Part shown: positions 23,008 to 30,518 of the stretch, piece after piece
How the letters are laid out: the number at the start of each line of letters is the position of its first letter
Numbering within the stretch: position 1 is the stretch's first letter
From: Oscillospiraceae bacterium
GTDB taxonomy: Bacteria > Bacillota > Clostridia > Oscillospirales > Oscillospiraceae
Length of the DNA: 36,802 nucleotides
Direction of reading: 5' to 3'
Assembly (NCBI GenBank): GCA_016293865.1
Contig: JAEDDG010000021.1
Location: 1-36,802 of the forward strand
Notes under the pieces: generated by a model
The model's database searches: none
The model's input: the letters and a program-made list of their open reading frames with translations, nothing else
What the model was told of the DNA's origin: nothing
Made by a program: the position numbers and the translations under genes

Positions 23008-23280
23008 TTATTTCGTCGCTTTTGCGCCGGCGTGGCCGCGGAAAGTGCGGGTCGGTGCAAATTCGCCCAGTTTATGACCAACCATGTCCTCGGTGACGTA
23101 AACCGGCACATGGCGCTTGCCGTCATGAACGGCAATGGTGTGGCCCACAAAGGCCGGGAAGATGGTGGACGCGCGGCTCCAGGTCTTGACAACCTGCTTG
23201 TCGCCGGTCTTGTTCATCTCTTCGACCCTCTTTAAGAGCTCAGGCGCCACAAAGGGGCCTTTTTTAATACTTCTGCTCAT
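23008..23280 (-). CDS. rpsS: 30S ribosomal protein S19
   Basis: Small-subunit head protein of 90 residues next to S13 and the A-site tRNA. Seen: MSRSIKKGPFVAPELLKRVE, WSRASTIFPAFVGHTIAVHD, and GHKLGEFAPTRTFRGHAG. It follows rplB after 21 nt. Confidence 0.98.
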   Translation of the reverse strand: MSRSIKKGPFVAPELLKRVEEMNKTGDKQVVKTWSRASTIFPAFVGHTIAVHDGKRHVPVYVTEDMVGHKLGEFAPTRTFRGHAGAKATK

Positions 23281-23301
23281 ATTATCATTAGCCTCCTTCG
23301 A

Positions 23302-24135
23302 TTACTTTGCGCCGCGGCGCTTAACAATGAACTTATCCGTGCGGTTCTTGGTCTTGCGGGTCTTGTAACCAAGAGCGGGCTTGCCCCAGGGAGTCACAGG
23401 GCCGGGACGGCCGACAGGAGACTTGCCTTCGCCGCCGCCGTGGGGGTGGTCGCAGGGGTTCATGACAGAACCGCGGACCGTGGGACGGATGCCCATGTGG
23501 CGCTTGCGGCCGGCCTTGCCGATGGAGATGTTGGCGTAGTCAACATTGCCGACCTGGCCGATGGTGGCCATGCAGTTGAGGCGGATCAGGCGGTACTCGC
23601 CGGAGGGGAGACGAACCTGCGCCATGTTGTTCTCCTTGGCCATCAGCTGAGCTGCGACGCCGGCGCTGCGCACAAGCTGCGCGCCCTTGCCGGGATAAAG
23701 CTCAATATTGTGGATCACAGTGCCCACGGGGATGGCGGAGAAGGGCAGGGTGTTGCCGGGCTTGATGTCAGCCGCGGCGGAGGAAACGACCTTGTCGCCG
23801 GCCTTCAGGCCGACAGGCGCCAGAATATAGCGGCGCTCGCCGTCCGTATACTCGACAAGAGCAATATAGGCGCTGCGGTTGGGGTCGTACTCAATGCGCA
23901 GCACGGTGGCTTCCATGTCCATCTTGTCGCGCTTGAAGTCAATGATGCGGTATTTTCTGCGGTTTCCGCCGCCCTTGTGGCGGACGGTGATCCGGCCGTA
24001 ATTGTTGCGGCCGGAGTGCTTTTTCAGCACCTCGGTCAGGCTGCGCTCCGGCTTGGCCTTCTTATCAACGCCGTCAAAACCGGAAACAGACATGTTTCTC
24101 CGGGACGGAGTTGTCGGTTTATATGTTTTGATCAT
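23302..24135 (-). CDS. rplB: 50S ribosomal protein L2
   Basis: One of the most conserved ribosomal proteins, 277 residues, needed for subunit joining and peptidyl transferase function. Seen: TPSRRNMSVSGFDGV near the start, GRITVRHKGGGNRRKYRIID, and NPCDHPHGGGEGKSPVGRPG (about 226-245), which contains the conserved His next to the catalytic centre. Confidence 0.98.
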   Translation of the reverse strand: MIKTYKPTTPSRRNMSVSGFDGVDKKAKPERSLTEVLKKHSGRNNYGRITVRHKGGGNRRKYRIIDFKRDKMDMEATVLRIEYDPNRSAYIALVEYTDGERRYILAPVGLKAGDKVVSSAAADIKPGNTLPFSAIPVGTVIHNIELYPGKGAQLVRSAGVAAQLMAKENNMAQVRLPSGEYRLIRLNCMATIGQVGNVDYANISIGKAGRKRHMGIRPTVRGSVMNPCDHPHGGGEGKSPVGRPGPVTPWGKPALGYKTRKTKNRTDKFIVKRRGAK

Positions 24136-24149
24136 CTGTCTTTCCTCCC

Positions 24150-24446
24150 TTATGCCATGCCTTCAAAGAACTCGATGGTCTTGGAGTCCTTCGTCAGCTT
24201 TACAACAGCCTTTTTCCAGGACTTGCGGCTGCCTTCGGGATAGCGGCCCATCCGCTTGACCTTGCCGTCGTAATTGATGGTCGTGACCTTCTCGACTTTT
24301 ACGCCGAAAATTCCTTCAACGGCCTTTTTGATATCAATCTTGGTGGCATCGGGAGCGACTTCAAAGGCATACTTTTTGATGTCGCCCTGCTCCATGGACT
24401 GCTCAGTGATGATGGGACGGATAACAACATCGTAAATCGATTTCAT
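24150..24446 (-). CDS. rplW: 50S ribosomal protein L23
   Basis: Exit-tunnel rim protein of 98 residues, docking site for trigger factor and SRP. Seen: YDVVIRPIITEQSM at the start and KVEKVTTINYDGKVKRMGRY. Its ATG overlaps the rplD stop by one base (TAATG). Confidence 0.98.
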   Translation of the reverse strand: MKSIYDVVIRPIITEQSMEQGDIKKYAFEVAPDATKIDIKKAVEGIFGVKVEKVTTINYDGKVKRMGRYPEGSRKSWKKAVVKLTKDSKTIEFFEGMA

Positions 24447-25069
24447 TATGCGTACACCTCCTCAATCTTTGCAAGAGCCGCCTTGTCGACAATGAACGAC
24501 TTGACGTTCATCACGTCATAGGTGCTCAGGATGGTGGCGATGGTGGTCTGTACGCCGGGGATGTTGCGGGCGCTCAGCACGATGTTCTCGTCGACCGCAG
24601 AGGTCACAACCATGGCCTTGCCTTCAACGCCGATTGCCTTGAGGAACTCGGCAAACTTCTTCGTCTTGATCTCGTCCATTTCCAGTGCATCGATGACGTA
24701 AATCGCGCCGTCAATGGCCTTCTGGGAGAGCGCAGACTTCAGAGCCAGTCTCTTGACTTTCTTGTTGATGGTATAGCTGTAATCACGGGGCTTGGGTGCA
24801 AACGCGATGCCGCCGTGGGTGAAATGAGGCGCACGGGTGGAACCCTGACGGGCGTTGCCGGTGCCCTTCTGACGCAGGGGCTTCTTGCCGCCGCCGGAAA
24901 CTTCGGCGCGGGTCAGCGCGCTCTGCGTGCCCTGGCGCATGTTGGCCAGATGGTTTTTCACTGCAATATGCACAGCCTGCTCATTGGGCTCAATGCCAAA
25001 AATCGCTTCGGAGAGTTCTACCTCACCGACTTCCTTGCCGGCCATGTTCAACACTTTTACTGTAGGCAT
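24446..25069 (-). CDS. rplD: 50S ribosomal protein L4
   Basis: Large-subunit protein of 207 residues whose extended loop lines the exit tunnel (GGGKKPLRQKGTGNARQGS, about 60-80). In E. coli L4 also represses the S10 operon through its leader by early termination and translation block. The long hairpin-rich rpsJ leader here could be an equivalent target, but that is inference. Confidence 0.98.
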   Translation of the reverse strand: MPTVKVLNMAGKEVGEVELSEAIFGIEPNEQAVHIAVKNHLANMRQGTQSALTRAEVSGGGKKPLRQKGTGNARQGSTRAPHFTHGGIAFAPKPRDYSYTINKKVKRLALKSALSQKAIDGAIYVIDALEMDEIKTKKFAEFLKAIGVEGKAMVVTSAVDENIVLSARNIPGVQTTIATILSTYDVMNVKSFIVDKAALAKIEEVYA

Positions 25070-25085
25070 CTAACTCTCTCCTTTC

Positions 25086-25814
25086 TTAGTGGTTTCTTGC
25101 GGAAGCCTTCTGCGGATTGACGCGGGCGGAAGCCTTCTGCGGGTTGACGCTGACGCCCTGAGCAGCGGTGTTCTTCACCTTGTTGTTCTTGACGGTGTTC
25201 TTCAGATACACGATTCCGCCCTTGGGGCCGGGGATGGCGCCTCTGACGGCGATCATGTTCAGCTCAGCATCGACCTTCACAACGTCCAGATTCTGGACGG
25301 TAATCTGCTCTGCACCCATGTGGCCAGCGCCGATCTTGCCCTTGAAAATTCTGGAGGGATCGGTACCGGAACCCATGGAACCTGCATGACGGTGAACCGG
25401 GCCGCCGCCGTGGGTTGTGGGTGTGCGGCCTGCGCCCCAGCGCTTGACGACGCCGGCGTAGCCCTTGCCCTTGGAGATGCCGGTGACATCGATCTTGTCG
25501 CCTGCCGCGAACACATCAGCCTTGATCACATCGCCGACGTTCACTGCATCCGCATTCTCCAGTTTGAACTCCTTGAGGTACTTTTTGAAGGGGACCTCTG
25601 CCTTCTTCAGGTGGCCGATCTCGGGCTTTGTGAGTTTCTTTTCCTTCACATCCTCAAAGCCGAGCTGCACTGCTGCGTAGCCGTCCTTTTCGCTGGTCTT
25701 CTTCTGCACAACGACGCAGGGGCCGGCTTCAATAACAGTTACCGGAACGACTTTGCCGTTTTCATCGAAGATCTGCGTCATGCCGACCTTTTTTCCGATG
25801 ATCGCTTTTTTCAT
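25086..25814 (-). CDS. rplC: 50S ribosomal protein L3 with a duplicated C-terminal tail
   Basis: Assembly-initiating large-subunit protein whose loop reaches the peptidyl transferase centre. It is 242 residues long, longer than the usual 205-215. The core is canonical: KVGMTQIFDENGKVVPVTVI and the tip TTHGGGPVHRHAGSMGSGTD. After VKNTVKNNKVKN comes an extra tail containing VNPQKASAR twice in a row and ending NH, encoded by a 27-bp tandem repeat. Confidence 0.97.
   Translation of the reverse strand: MKKAIIGKKVGMTQIFDENGKVVPVTVIEAGPCVVVQKKTSEKDGYAAVQLGFEDVKEKKLTKPEIGHLKKAEVPFKKYLKEFKLENADAVNVGDVIKADVFAAGDKIDVTGISKGKGYAGVVKRWGAGRTPTTHGGGPVHRHAGSMGSGTDPSRIFKGKIGAGHMGAEQITVQNLDVVKVDAELNMIAVRGAIPGPKGGIVYLKNTVKNNKVKNTAAQGVSVNPQKASARVNPQKASARNH
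25099..25152 (-). repeat. 27-bp tandem duplication at the 3' end of rplC
   Basis: Units 25099-25125 and 25126-25152 match at 25 of 27 positions and each encodes the nine residues VNPQKASAR. The high identity suggests a recent duplication or continuing homogenisation. Confidence 0.85.
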
Positions 25815-25968
25815 TCTATTTCCTCCTGTTTAGGTTATTGGTCAGCTCGCATGGCTCATAACGGCCGGAGGCTGCTGACTTGACCCGCCCGCTCACGCAA
25901 GTCACGGGCTTTTGGGTACCGACTGGTTTGGCGCACCGCGGCAAGCGGCCGCGGCACATTGTCCTGCT
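25815..25968 (-). promoter_or_regulatory. Structured 154-nt spacer between rpsJ and rplC
   Basis: A long gap inside the S10 part of the operon. It holds a perfect 7-bp hairpin at 25936-25954 (CCGCGGC/GCCGCGG, 5-nt loop), directly after the rpsJ stop, and a longer-range GTCAGC/GCTGAC pairing at 25841-25879, near the rplC AGGAGG. No convincing promoter and no open frame with a ribosome binding site were seen. Confidence 0.45.
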
Positions 25969-26280
25969 TTACAGCTTGATCTCGATTTCCACACCTGCGG
26001 GGACTTCCAGGCTCATCAGGGCCTCCACCGTCTTCTGGGTGGGGCTCATGATGTCGATCAGTCTCTTGTGGGTGCGGCGCTCAAACTGCTCACGGCTGTC
26101 CTTATATTTATGGACGGCGCGCAGGATGGTGACGACTTCCTTCTTCGTGGGAAGCGGGATGGGGCCGGAGACCTTCGCGTCAGTGCGCTTGGCGGTCTCG
26201 ACGATTTTCTCGGCTGTCTGATCGATGAGCTGATGATCATAGGCCTTCAGTCTGATGCGGATCATTTTCTTTGCTGCCAT
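25969..26280 (-). CDS. rpsJ: 30S ribosomal protein S10
   Basis: First gene of the ribosomal operon. S10 (103 residues) sits in the 30S head and also pairs with NusB in antitermination. Seen: IRIRLKAYDHQLIDQTAEKI, GPIPLPTKKEVVTILRAVHK, and RRTHKRLIDI. ATG 26280 follows AGGAGG by 11 nt; the long in-frame extension upstream is non-coding leader. rplC follows after a structured 154-nt spacer. Confidence 0.98.
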   Translation of the reverse strand: MAAKKMIRIRLKAYDHQLIDQTAEKIVETAKRTDAKVSGPIPLPTKKEVVTILRAVHKYKDSREQFERRTHKRLIDIMSPTQKTVEALMSLEVPAGVEIEIKL

Positions 26281-26595
26281 TGTTGCTTTTTCCTCCTGAT
26301 ACGAATTTTGCAGCGGCATTGGGCACCGCCTTTTGTTCGTACGGATGAGAAAAATTCTGAACACTTTACCGTGCGTATCATTCCTGCCTGAAAAGCAAAC
26401 CGGCGAACACAAAACGTTCCGGCCGGTTCTCTCCAGGTCAGACGATATACGCCATGCCCAGCAGTTTCTCAGCCGCCCGATTACGCGCCGGCAAAAGAGC
26501 CGGCGCCGGACATACTCCGCGGAAGTGACCAGGTAAAACCTGCAATCTCCCGCATCATCGCATATGCCGTATGGGCGCAGTCCGCCCACACGCGC
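26281..26595 (-). promoter_or_regulatory. Long hairpin-rich leader of the S10 operon
   Basis: About 315 nt from the predicted start site to rpsJ. Inverted repeats in transcript order: GGGCG/CGCCC (26573-26587), CAGGT/ACCTG (26530-26542), a perfect 8-bp GCGCCGGC/GCCGGCGC (26485-26506), a composite 11-bp stem (26398-26428) followed in the transcript by TTTGCTTTTC, and a TACGAA + GCGG stem (26300-26341) close to the AGGAGG. The fourth looks like an attenuator and the last could mask the ribosome binding site. The plan resembles ribosomal-protein autoregulation, but the regulator is unknown. Confidence 0.55.
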
Positions 26596-26601
26596 CTTAA
26601 T

Positions 26602-26630
26602 AAAATACCAAATAAAGTGTGCTTTGTCAA
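26602..26630 (-). promoter_or_regulatory. sigma-A promoter of the S10-spc-alpha operon
   Basis: Read on the minus strand: perfect TTGACA (26630-26625), a 17-nt spacer, and TATTTT (26607-26602), in an AT-rich stretch that stands out from the GC-rich surroundings. It is the only good minus-strand promoter found for the whole ribosomal cluster. Confidence 0.7.
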
Positions 26631-26726
26631 TAGGTGTGCTGGACTTTTCGTAAAAATTCGCATAATTTTTTTGTATAAAACGCAGAATTTTAATTGAAGC
26701 GTCACTAAGCTGTAACCTTATTCATG

Positions 26727-26755
26727 TTGACAACCCCCATCCATACGCATACAAT
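26727..26755 (+). promoter_or_regulatory. sigma-A promoter for dusB
   Basis: TTGACA (26727-26732), a 17-nt spacer, and TACAAT (26750-26755). A 6-bp TGCCGT/ACGGCA hairpin (26761-26780) would lie at the very 5' end of the message. The stretch between this promoter and the S10 promoter (about 26640-26720) is AT-rich and shows no gene. Confidence 0.75.
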
Positions 26756-26809
26756 GAATCTGCCGTCGCATAAAACGGCAAAATTATTCGTGGCGGAGCT
26801 TAAAAATCC

Positions 26810-27781
26810 ATGATGCGCATCGGAAACGTTGAAATAAATTCCCGTCTTGTGCTGGCGCCCATGGCCGGTGTAACCGACGCGGCTTTCCGCACAGTCTGCC
26901 GGTCCTGCGGCGCGGGACTGACCTGTACTGAAATGGTCAGCGCCAAAGCGCTGTGCTATCAGGACGCAAAATCCCGGGCGCTTCTTCTCCCCGGAAGCGG
27001 CGAGGCCCCTTTCGCCGCGCAGATTTTCGGCAGCGATCCGGTCTGTATGGGCGAGGCGGCAGCCAAAGCGCAGGAGATTTCCGGGGCGCAGATCATCGAT
27101 ATCAATATGGGCTGTCCTGTGGGCAAAGTTGTCCGTTCAGGTGACGGCTCCGCACTGATGCGCCGGCCGGAGCTCGCGCAGGAGATTATTGAGACGGTTG
27201 TGCGCAGTGTCCGCGTGCCGGTCACTGTGAAAATCCGCAAGGGCTGGGACAGCGGCAGCGTCAACGCGCCTGAATTTGCCCGCATGGCGCAGGCGGCCGG
27301 CGCGTCCGCCGTAACCGTGCACGGGCGGACGCGGGTGCAGATGTACTCCGGCACGGCGGACTGGAACGCCATCCGCGCCGTCAGGGAGGCTGTGGACATT
27401 CCCGTGATTGCCAACGGCGACGTGTTCACCGCCGGCGACGCCGTCCGGATTCTGGCTGTTACCGGCGCAGACGCGGTGATGATCGGCCGCGGCGCCTTCG
27501 GAAATCCGTGGCTGTTCACGCAGGCAGCCGCAGCGCTTGACGGTCAGGCCGTACCGCCGCTGCCGCCGCTGCGTCAGCGGGTTGAAACCGCCGTGCATCA
27601 GTTTGAGCTGGCCAGCGCCATGAAAGGCGAGCGGATCGCCTGCCTGGAGGCGCGCAAGCATTACGCCTGGTACCTGCGCGGCGTGCCGCACGCCGGATAT
27701 TATAAGGAAAAAATCATGTCTGTTTCCACGATGGAAGATATATATAAGGTAACGGAGGGTATATTGGCCGATCTGTGCTGA
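26810..27781 (+). CDS. dusB: tRNA-dihydrouridine synthase (DusB/NifR3 family)
   Basis: FMN enzyme that reduces uridines in the tRNA D-loop with NADPH. It is 323 residues long. Seen: LVLAPMAGVTDAAFR near the start, the catalytic Cys C102 in INMGCPVGK, KIRKGWD, VHGRTR, and IANGDVFTAGDA with GRGAFGNPW at the FMN phosphate site. ATG 26810 is 11 nt from GGAG; a second ATG follows directly. The sigma factor gene starts 30 nt after its stop, so they probably share a message. Confidence 0.96.
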   Translation: MMRIGNVEINSRLVLAPMAGVTDAAFRTVCRSCGAGLTCTEMVSAKALCYQDAKSRALLLPGSGEAPFAAQIFGSDPVCMGEAAAKAQEISGAQIIDINMGCPVGKVVRSGDGSALMRRPELAQEIIETVVRSVRVPVTVKIRKGWDSGSVNAPEFARMAQAAGASAVTVHGRTRVQMYSGTADWNAIRAVREAVDIPVIANGDVFTAGDAVRILAVTGADAVMIGRGAFGNPWLFTQAAAALDGQAVPPLPPLRQRVETAVHQFELASAMKGERIACLEARKHYAWYLRGVPHAGYYKEKIMSVSTMEDIYKVTEGILADLC

Positions 27782-27811
27782 AAGATCGGCGCGACACTGG
27801 AGGATACGTCA

Positions 27812-28435
27812 TTGACTAAGGACGAAGAACTGAGATTGATCGGCAGGGTTCTGGACGGCGATCAGTCCGCATTTGAACCGCTGGTTCTGGACAATCAGAA
27901 AAGCGTATATAACCTGGCTCTGCGCATGACGGGCAACGAAGAGGATGCGCTGGATATTTCTCAGGAGGTATTCATCAAGGCTTATTCCGGCCTTGCCTCT
28001 TTCCGTGGGGAAAGCCGTCTCGGCTTCTGGCTGTACCGGCTGACCTACAACATGTGCATTGACCTGAGCCGGAAAAAGAAGCGGGAAAATGTTTCGTCCA
28101 TTACATATCTGGACGAAAGCGGCGAAGAAACCGACCTTGAAATCCCCGACCTGCGCCAGCTGCCGGAAAACGAAGCCGAGCGCAGCGAACTGCGTCAGGC
28201 CGTCCGTGACGCCATCGACCGTCTTTCGCCGGAACACAGAAACATGCTGCTTCTGCGGGAAATCAGCGGCATGAGCTACACAGAAATTGCGCAGGCGCTG
28301 GATCTCAACGAGGGTACCGTAAAGTCCCGGCTGGCCAGGGCCAGAATTAAGCTGGCTGAAATTCTCGTAAAAAACGGAACATTTGAGCCCCTTGATCGTC
28401 AAGTAAACGGAAAGGGGGTCAAGACGCGTGGCTGA
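27812..28435 (+). CDS. ECF-type RNA polymerase sigma factor
   Basis: Alternative sigma factor of 207 residues. Region 2 (about 10-85) contains NLALRMTGNEEDALDISQEV and FIKAY; region 4 (about 135-185) contains LSPEHRNMLLLREISGMSYT and the helix-turn-helix ALDLNEGTVKSRLARAR. The start is a TTG at 27812, 8 nt after GGAGG. The stop overlaps the next gene, its probable anti-sigma factor, by 8 nt. It resembles SigW-like sigma factors used for envelope stress, but its regulon is unknown. Confidence 0.94.
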   Translation: MTKDEELRLIGRVLDGDQSAFEPLVLDNQKSVYNLALRMTGNEEDALDISQEVFIKAYSGLASFRGESRLGFWLYRLTYNMCIDLSRKKKRENVSSITYLDESGEETDLEIPDLRQLPENEAERSELRQAVRDAIDRLSPEHRNMLLLREISGMSYTEIAQALDLNEGTVKSRLARARIKLAEILVKNGTFEPLDRQVNGKGVKTRG

Positions 28436-29180
28436 CTGCACAAAGTACCTGGAAATGATCAGTGCCGGGATCGACGGCGAGCTGACGGAAGAACAGCAGG
28501 CGGAACTGGATGCGCATCTGGCTCTCTGCCCGGACTGTGCTGCACTTGCGGACGCGCTGCAGTCTCTGGATGCGCTGTGTGTCCCCGAACCGGCGGATCC
28601 GCCGGAAACCCTTGCCGCCGGCATTATGACGCAGATTTCTGCCGCCCATACAGCAAAACCCGGCCGCAGCAGGCGCCGGGTGATCAGACTGATCGCCGGA
28701 TTTGCGGCGGCCGCCGCATGTCTGGCTCTGGCTTTCATATCGCTTCCCCGCATTTTACCCCTGGCCGCCTCCTCCGCCAACGACTTCGCCGTGATGGACA
28801 GCACCCGCAGTCCGGAGAGCGTCTTTGAAGAGGACGACGCCGATGCATGTCCGGAGGACTGTGACGACAGTCTTGCCGAAACAACCATGCAGGACAGCGC
28901 CGGCGCGGCCGCGGACGACGCCGCTGAAATGGTGAACGGGCCAAAATATGCGCACACGGCAGAGGAATTTGACTGCTCCACACTGATCATCATCTACGGC
29001 ACGCTCCCCTTCGACGTCCAGGAATCTGACATGGAACCTGTGGAGATCGACGGCGGCACGGCATATCTGATCACCGTCGCCTCCGATCTGGCCCAGCAGC
29101 TGATGGACACGGACGCCTATGACTTTTCCGTTGACCGCAACGCGCAGACCGATCGCTGCATCGTCCTCTATTATCCCTGA
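28428..29180 (+). CDS. Membrane anti-sigma factor with zinc-type (ZAS) domain
   Basis: Predicted to hold the ECF sigma factor at the membrane until a signal frees it. It is 250 residues long with a GTG start after AAAGGGGG. The N-terminus has the ZAS motif H30-x3-C34-x2-C37 (HLALCPDC), then a basic stretch (RSRRR, 81-85), one membrane helix (about 85-107) and a 140-residue outer domain. That domain starts with an acidic stretch holding two close cysteines (ACPEDCDD), possibly a disulfide, and ends in a folded-looking part. No known sensor domain is recognised. Confidence 0.88.
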   Translation: MADCTKYLEMISAGIDGELTEEQQAELDAHLALCPDCAALADALQSLDALCVPEPADPPETLAAGIMTQISAAHTAKPGRSRRRVIRLIAGFAAAAACLALAFISLPRILPLAASSANDFAVMDSTRSPESVFEEDDADACPEDCDDSLAETTMQDSAGAAADDAAEMVNGPKYAHTAEEFDCSTLIIIYGTLPFDVQESDMEPVEIDGGTAYLITVASDLAQQLMDTDAYDFSVDRNAQTDRCIVLYYP

Positions 29181-29191
29181 TTCTGACCGGT

Positions 29192-29229
29192 AAGCGGCGT
29201 ACAGGACAATCCCTGTACGCCGCTTTTTT
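29192..29229 (+). terminator. Terminator after the dusB-sigma-anti-sigma unit
   Basis: Perfect 12-bp stem GCGGCGTACAGG / CCTGTACGCCGC with a 6-nt loop and a six-T run at the end. Confidence 0.95.
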
Positions 29230-29278
29230 CTGCTTTCGGCAGCAATCCGTGAAATTCCGCATATTTTCGCTTCTCCAA

Positions 29279-29307
29279 TTGCCTTTTTGCTGCCGGCAGG
29301 TTATAAT
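29279..29307 (+). promoter_or_regulatory. sigma-A promoter for ychF
   Basis: TTGCCT (29279-29284), a 17-nt spacer, and perfect TATAAT (29302-29307); the start codon is 39 nt further on. Confidence 0.75.
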
Positions 29308-29345
29308 GAGGATTCAAGAACACATCCGAAAGGACTGACCAATAT

Positions 29346-30440
29346 ATGAAACTCGGTATCGTGGGGCTGCCCAACGTCGGCAAATCCACGCTGTTCAACG
29401 CCATTACAAATGCCGGGGCGGAAATTGCCAACTATCCCTTCTGTACCATTGAGCCCAACGTGGGCATGGTTACCGTGCCCGATCCGCGGCTGGATTACCT
29501 TGCGCAGATGTATAATCCCAAAAAATACACGCCGGCCGTCATCGAGTTCGTGGACATCGCCGGTCTGGTCAAGGGCGCTTCCAGGGGCGAGGGACTGGGC
29601 AATAAATTCTTATCCAACATCCGCATGACAGACGCCATCATCCATGTTGTGCGCTGCTTTGACGACGACAACATCATTCATGTGGACGGCGGAGCAGATC
29701 CCAGGCGGGACATTGAGACCATCGATCTGGAGCTGATCATGGCGGATATGGAGATGGTGGAGCGCCGGATTGACAAGGCCTCCAAGGCCGCAAAGGGCGA
29801 CAGGAAATTCCTGCACGAGGCCGAGCTTTTCTCCGCTCTGCTGAAGCACCTGGACCAGGGGAAATCCGCCCGCAGCTTCGACTGCTCACCGGAGGACCGG
29901 GCGCTGATCGCCACCAGCGAGCTGTTGAGCCTCAAGCCGGTGATCTATGCCGCCAACGTGGATGAAAACGCCTTCAACAACGGGCTTGAAAGCAACGCTT
30001 ACCTGCAGCAGGTGGAGGAGATCGCGGCTGCGGAGGGCGCGCAGGTCCTGCCCATCTGCGCCAGAGCCGAGCAGGAGATTTCGGAGCTGGACAATGAGGA
30101 CAGGCTGCTGTTCCTCGAGGAAATGGGACTCGAGCAGTCCGGTCTCGACCGGCTGATCAAATGCTCCTATGCGCTTCTGGGCCTGATCTCCTTCCTGACC
30201 GCCGGCGCAGATGAATGCCGGGCATGGACCATCAAAAAGGGCACCAAGGCGCCGCAGGCCGCCGGTAAAATCCATACGGATTTCGAGCGCGGCTTTATCC
30301 GTGCGGAAGTTGTGGCTTTTGACGATCTGAAAGCATGCGGCAGCATGACCGCAGCCAAGGAAAAAGGCCTTGTACGCTCCGAGGGCAAGGAATATGTCAT
30401 GAACGACGGCGACGTGGTTCTTTTCCGCTTCAACGTCTGA
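29346..30440 (+). CDS. ychF: Redox-regulated ATPase YchF (OLA1 family)
   Basis: Obg-related P-loop protein that prefers ATP to GTP and associates with ribosomes. It is 364 residues long. Seen: G1 GLPNVGKST (7-15), the G2-like TIEPNVGMV, G3 DIAGLVKGASRGEGLGN with its glycine-rich loop, the altered G4 region YAANVDE (NxxE instead of NKxD), and a C-terminal TGS domain ending MNDGDVVLFRFNV. AAAGGA is 11 nt from the ATG. It is a single-gene unit with its own promoter and terminator. Confidence 0.97.
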   Translation: MKLGIVGLPNVGKSTLFNAITNAGAEIANYPFCTIEPNVGMVTVPDPRLDYLAQMYNPKKYTPAVIEFVDIAGLVKGASRGEGLGNKFLSNIRMTDAIIHVVRCFDDDNIIHVDGGADPRRDIETIDLELIMADMEMVERRIDKASKAAKGDRKFLHEAELFSALLKHLDQGKSARSFDCSPEDRALIATSELLSLKPVIYAANVDENAFNNGLESNAYLQQVEEIAAAEGAQVLPICARAEQEISELDNEDRLLFLEEMGLEQSGLDRLIKCSYALLGLISFLTAGADECRAWTIKKGTKAPQAAGKIHTDFERGFIRAEVVAFDDLKACGSMTAAKEKGLVRSEGKEYVMNDGDVVLFRFNV

Positions 30441-30466
30441 CCGCATCGGCCCTGTGCATAAAAATC

Positions 30467-30503
30467 AAACGGCTCTGTCCCGGATGGGACAGAGCCGTTT
30501 TTT
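30467..30503. terminator. Bidirectional terminator between ychF and the DUF4340 gene
   Basis: Stem AAACGGCTCTGTCCC against its perfect complement, GGAT loop, T-run to 30503. The two genes converge here, and the A-rich 5' side supplies a T-run on the other strand. Confidence 0.93.
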
Positions 30504-30518
30504 ACAGGCCCGATCTGA

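Noticed and set aside
26281..26589. In-frame N-terminal extension of rpsJ
   Set aside because: S10 begins at the ATG at 26280 behind AGGAGG; the extension lies in the hairpin-rich leader and has no family match.
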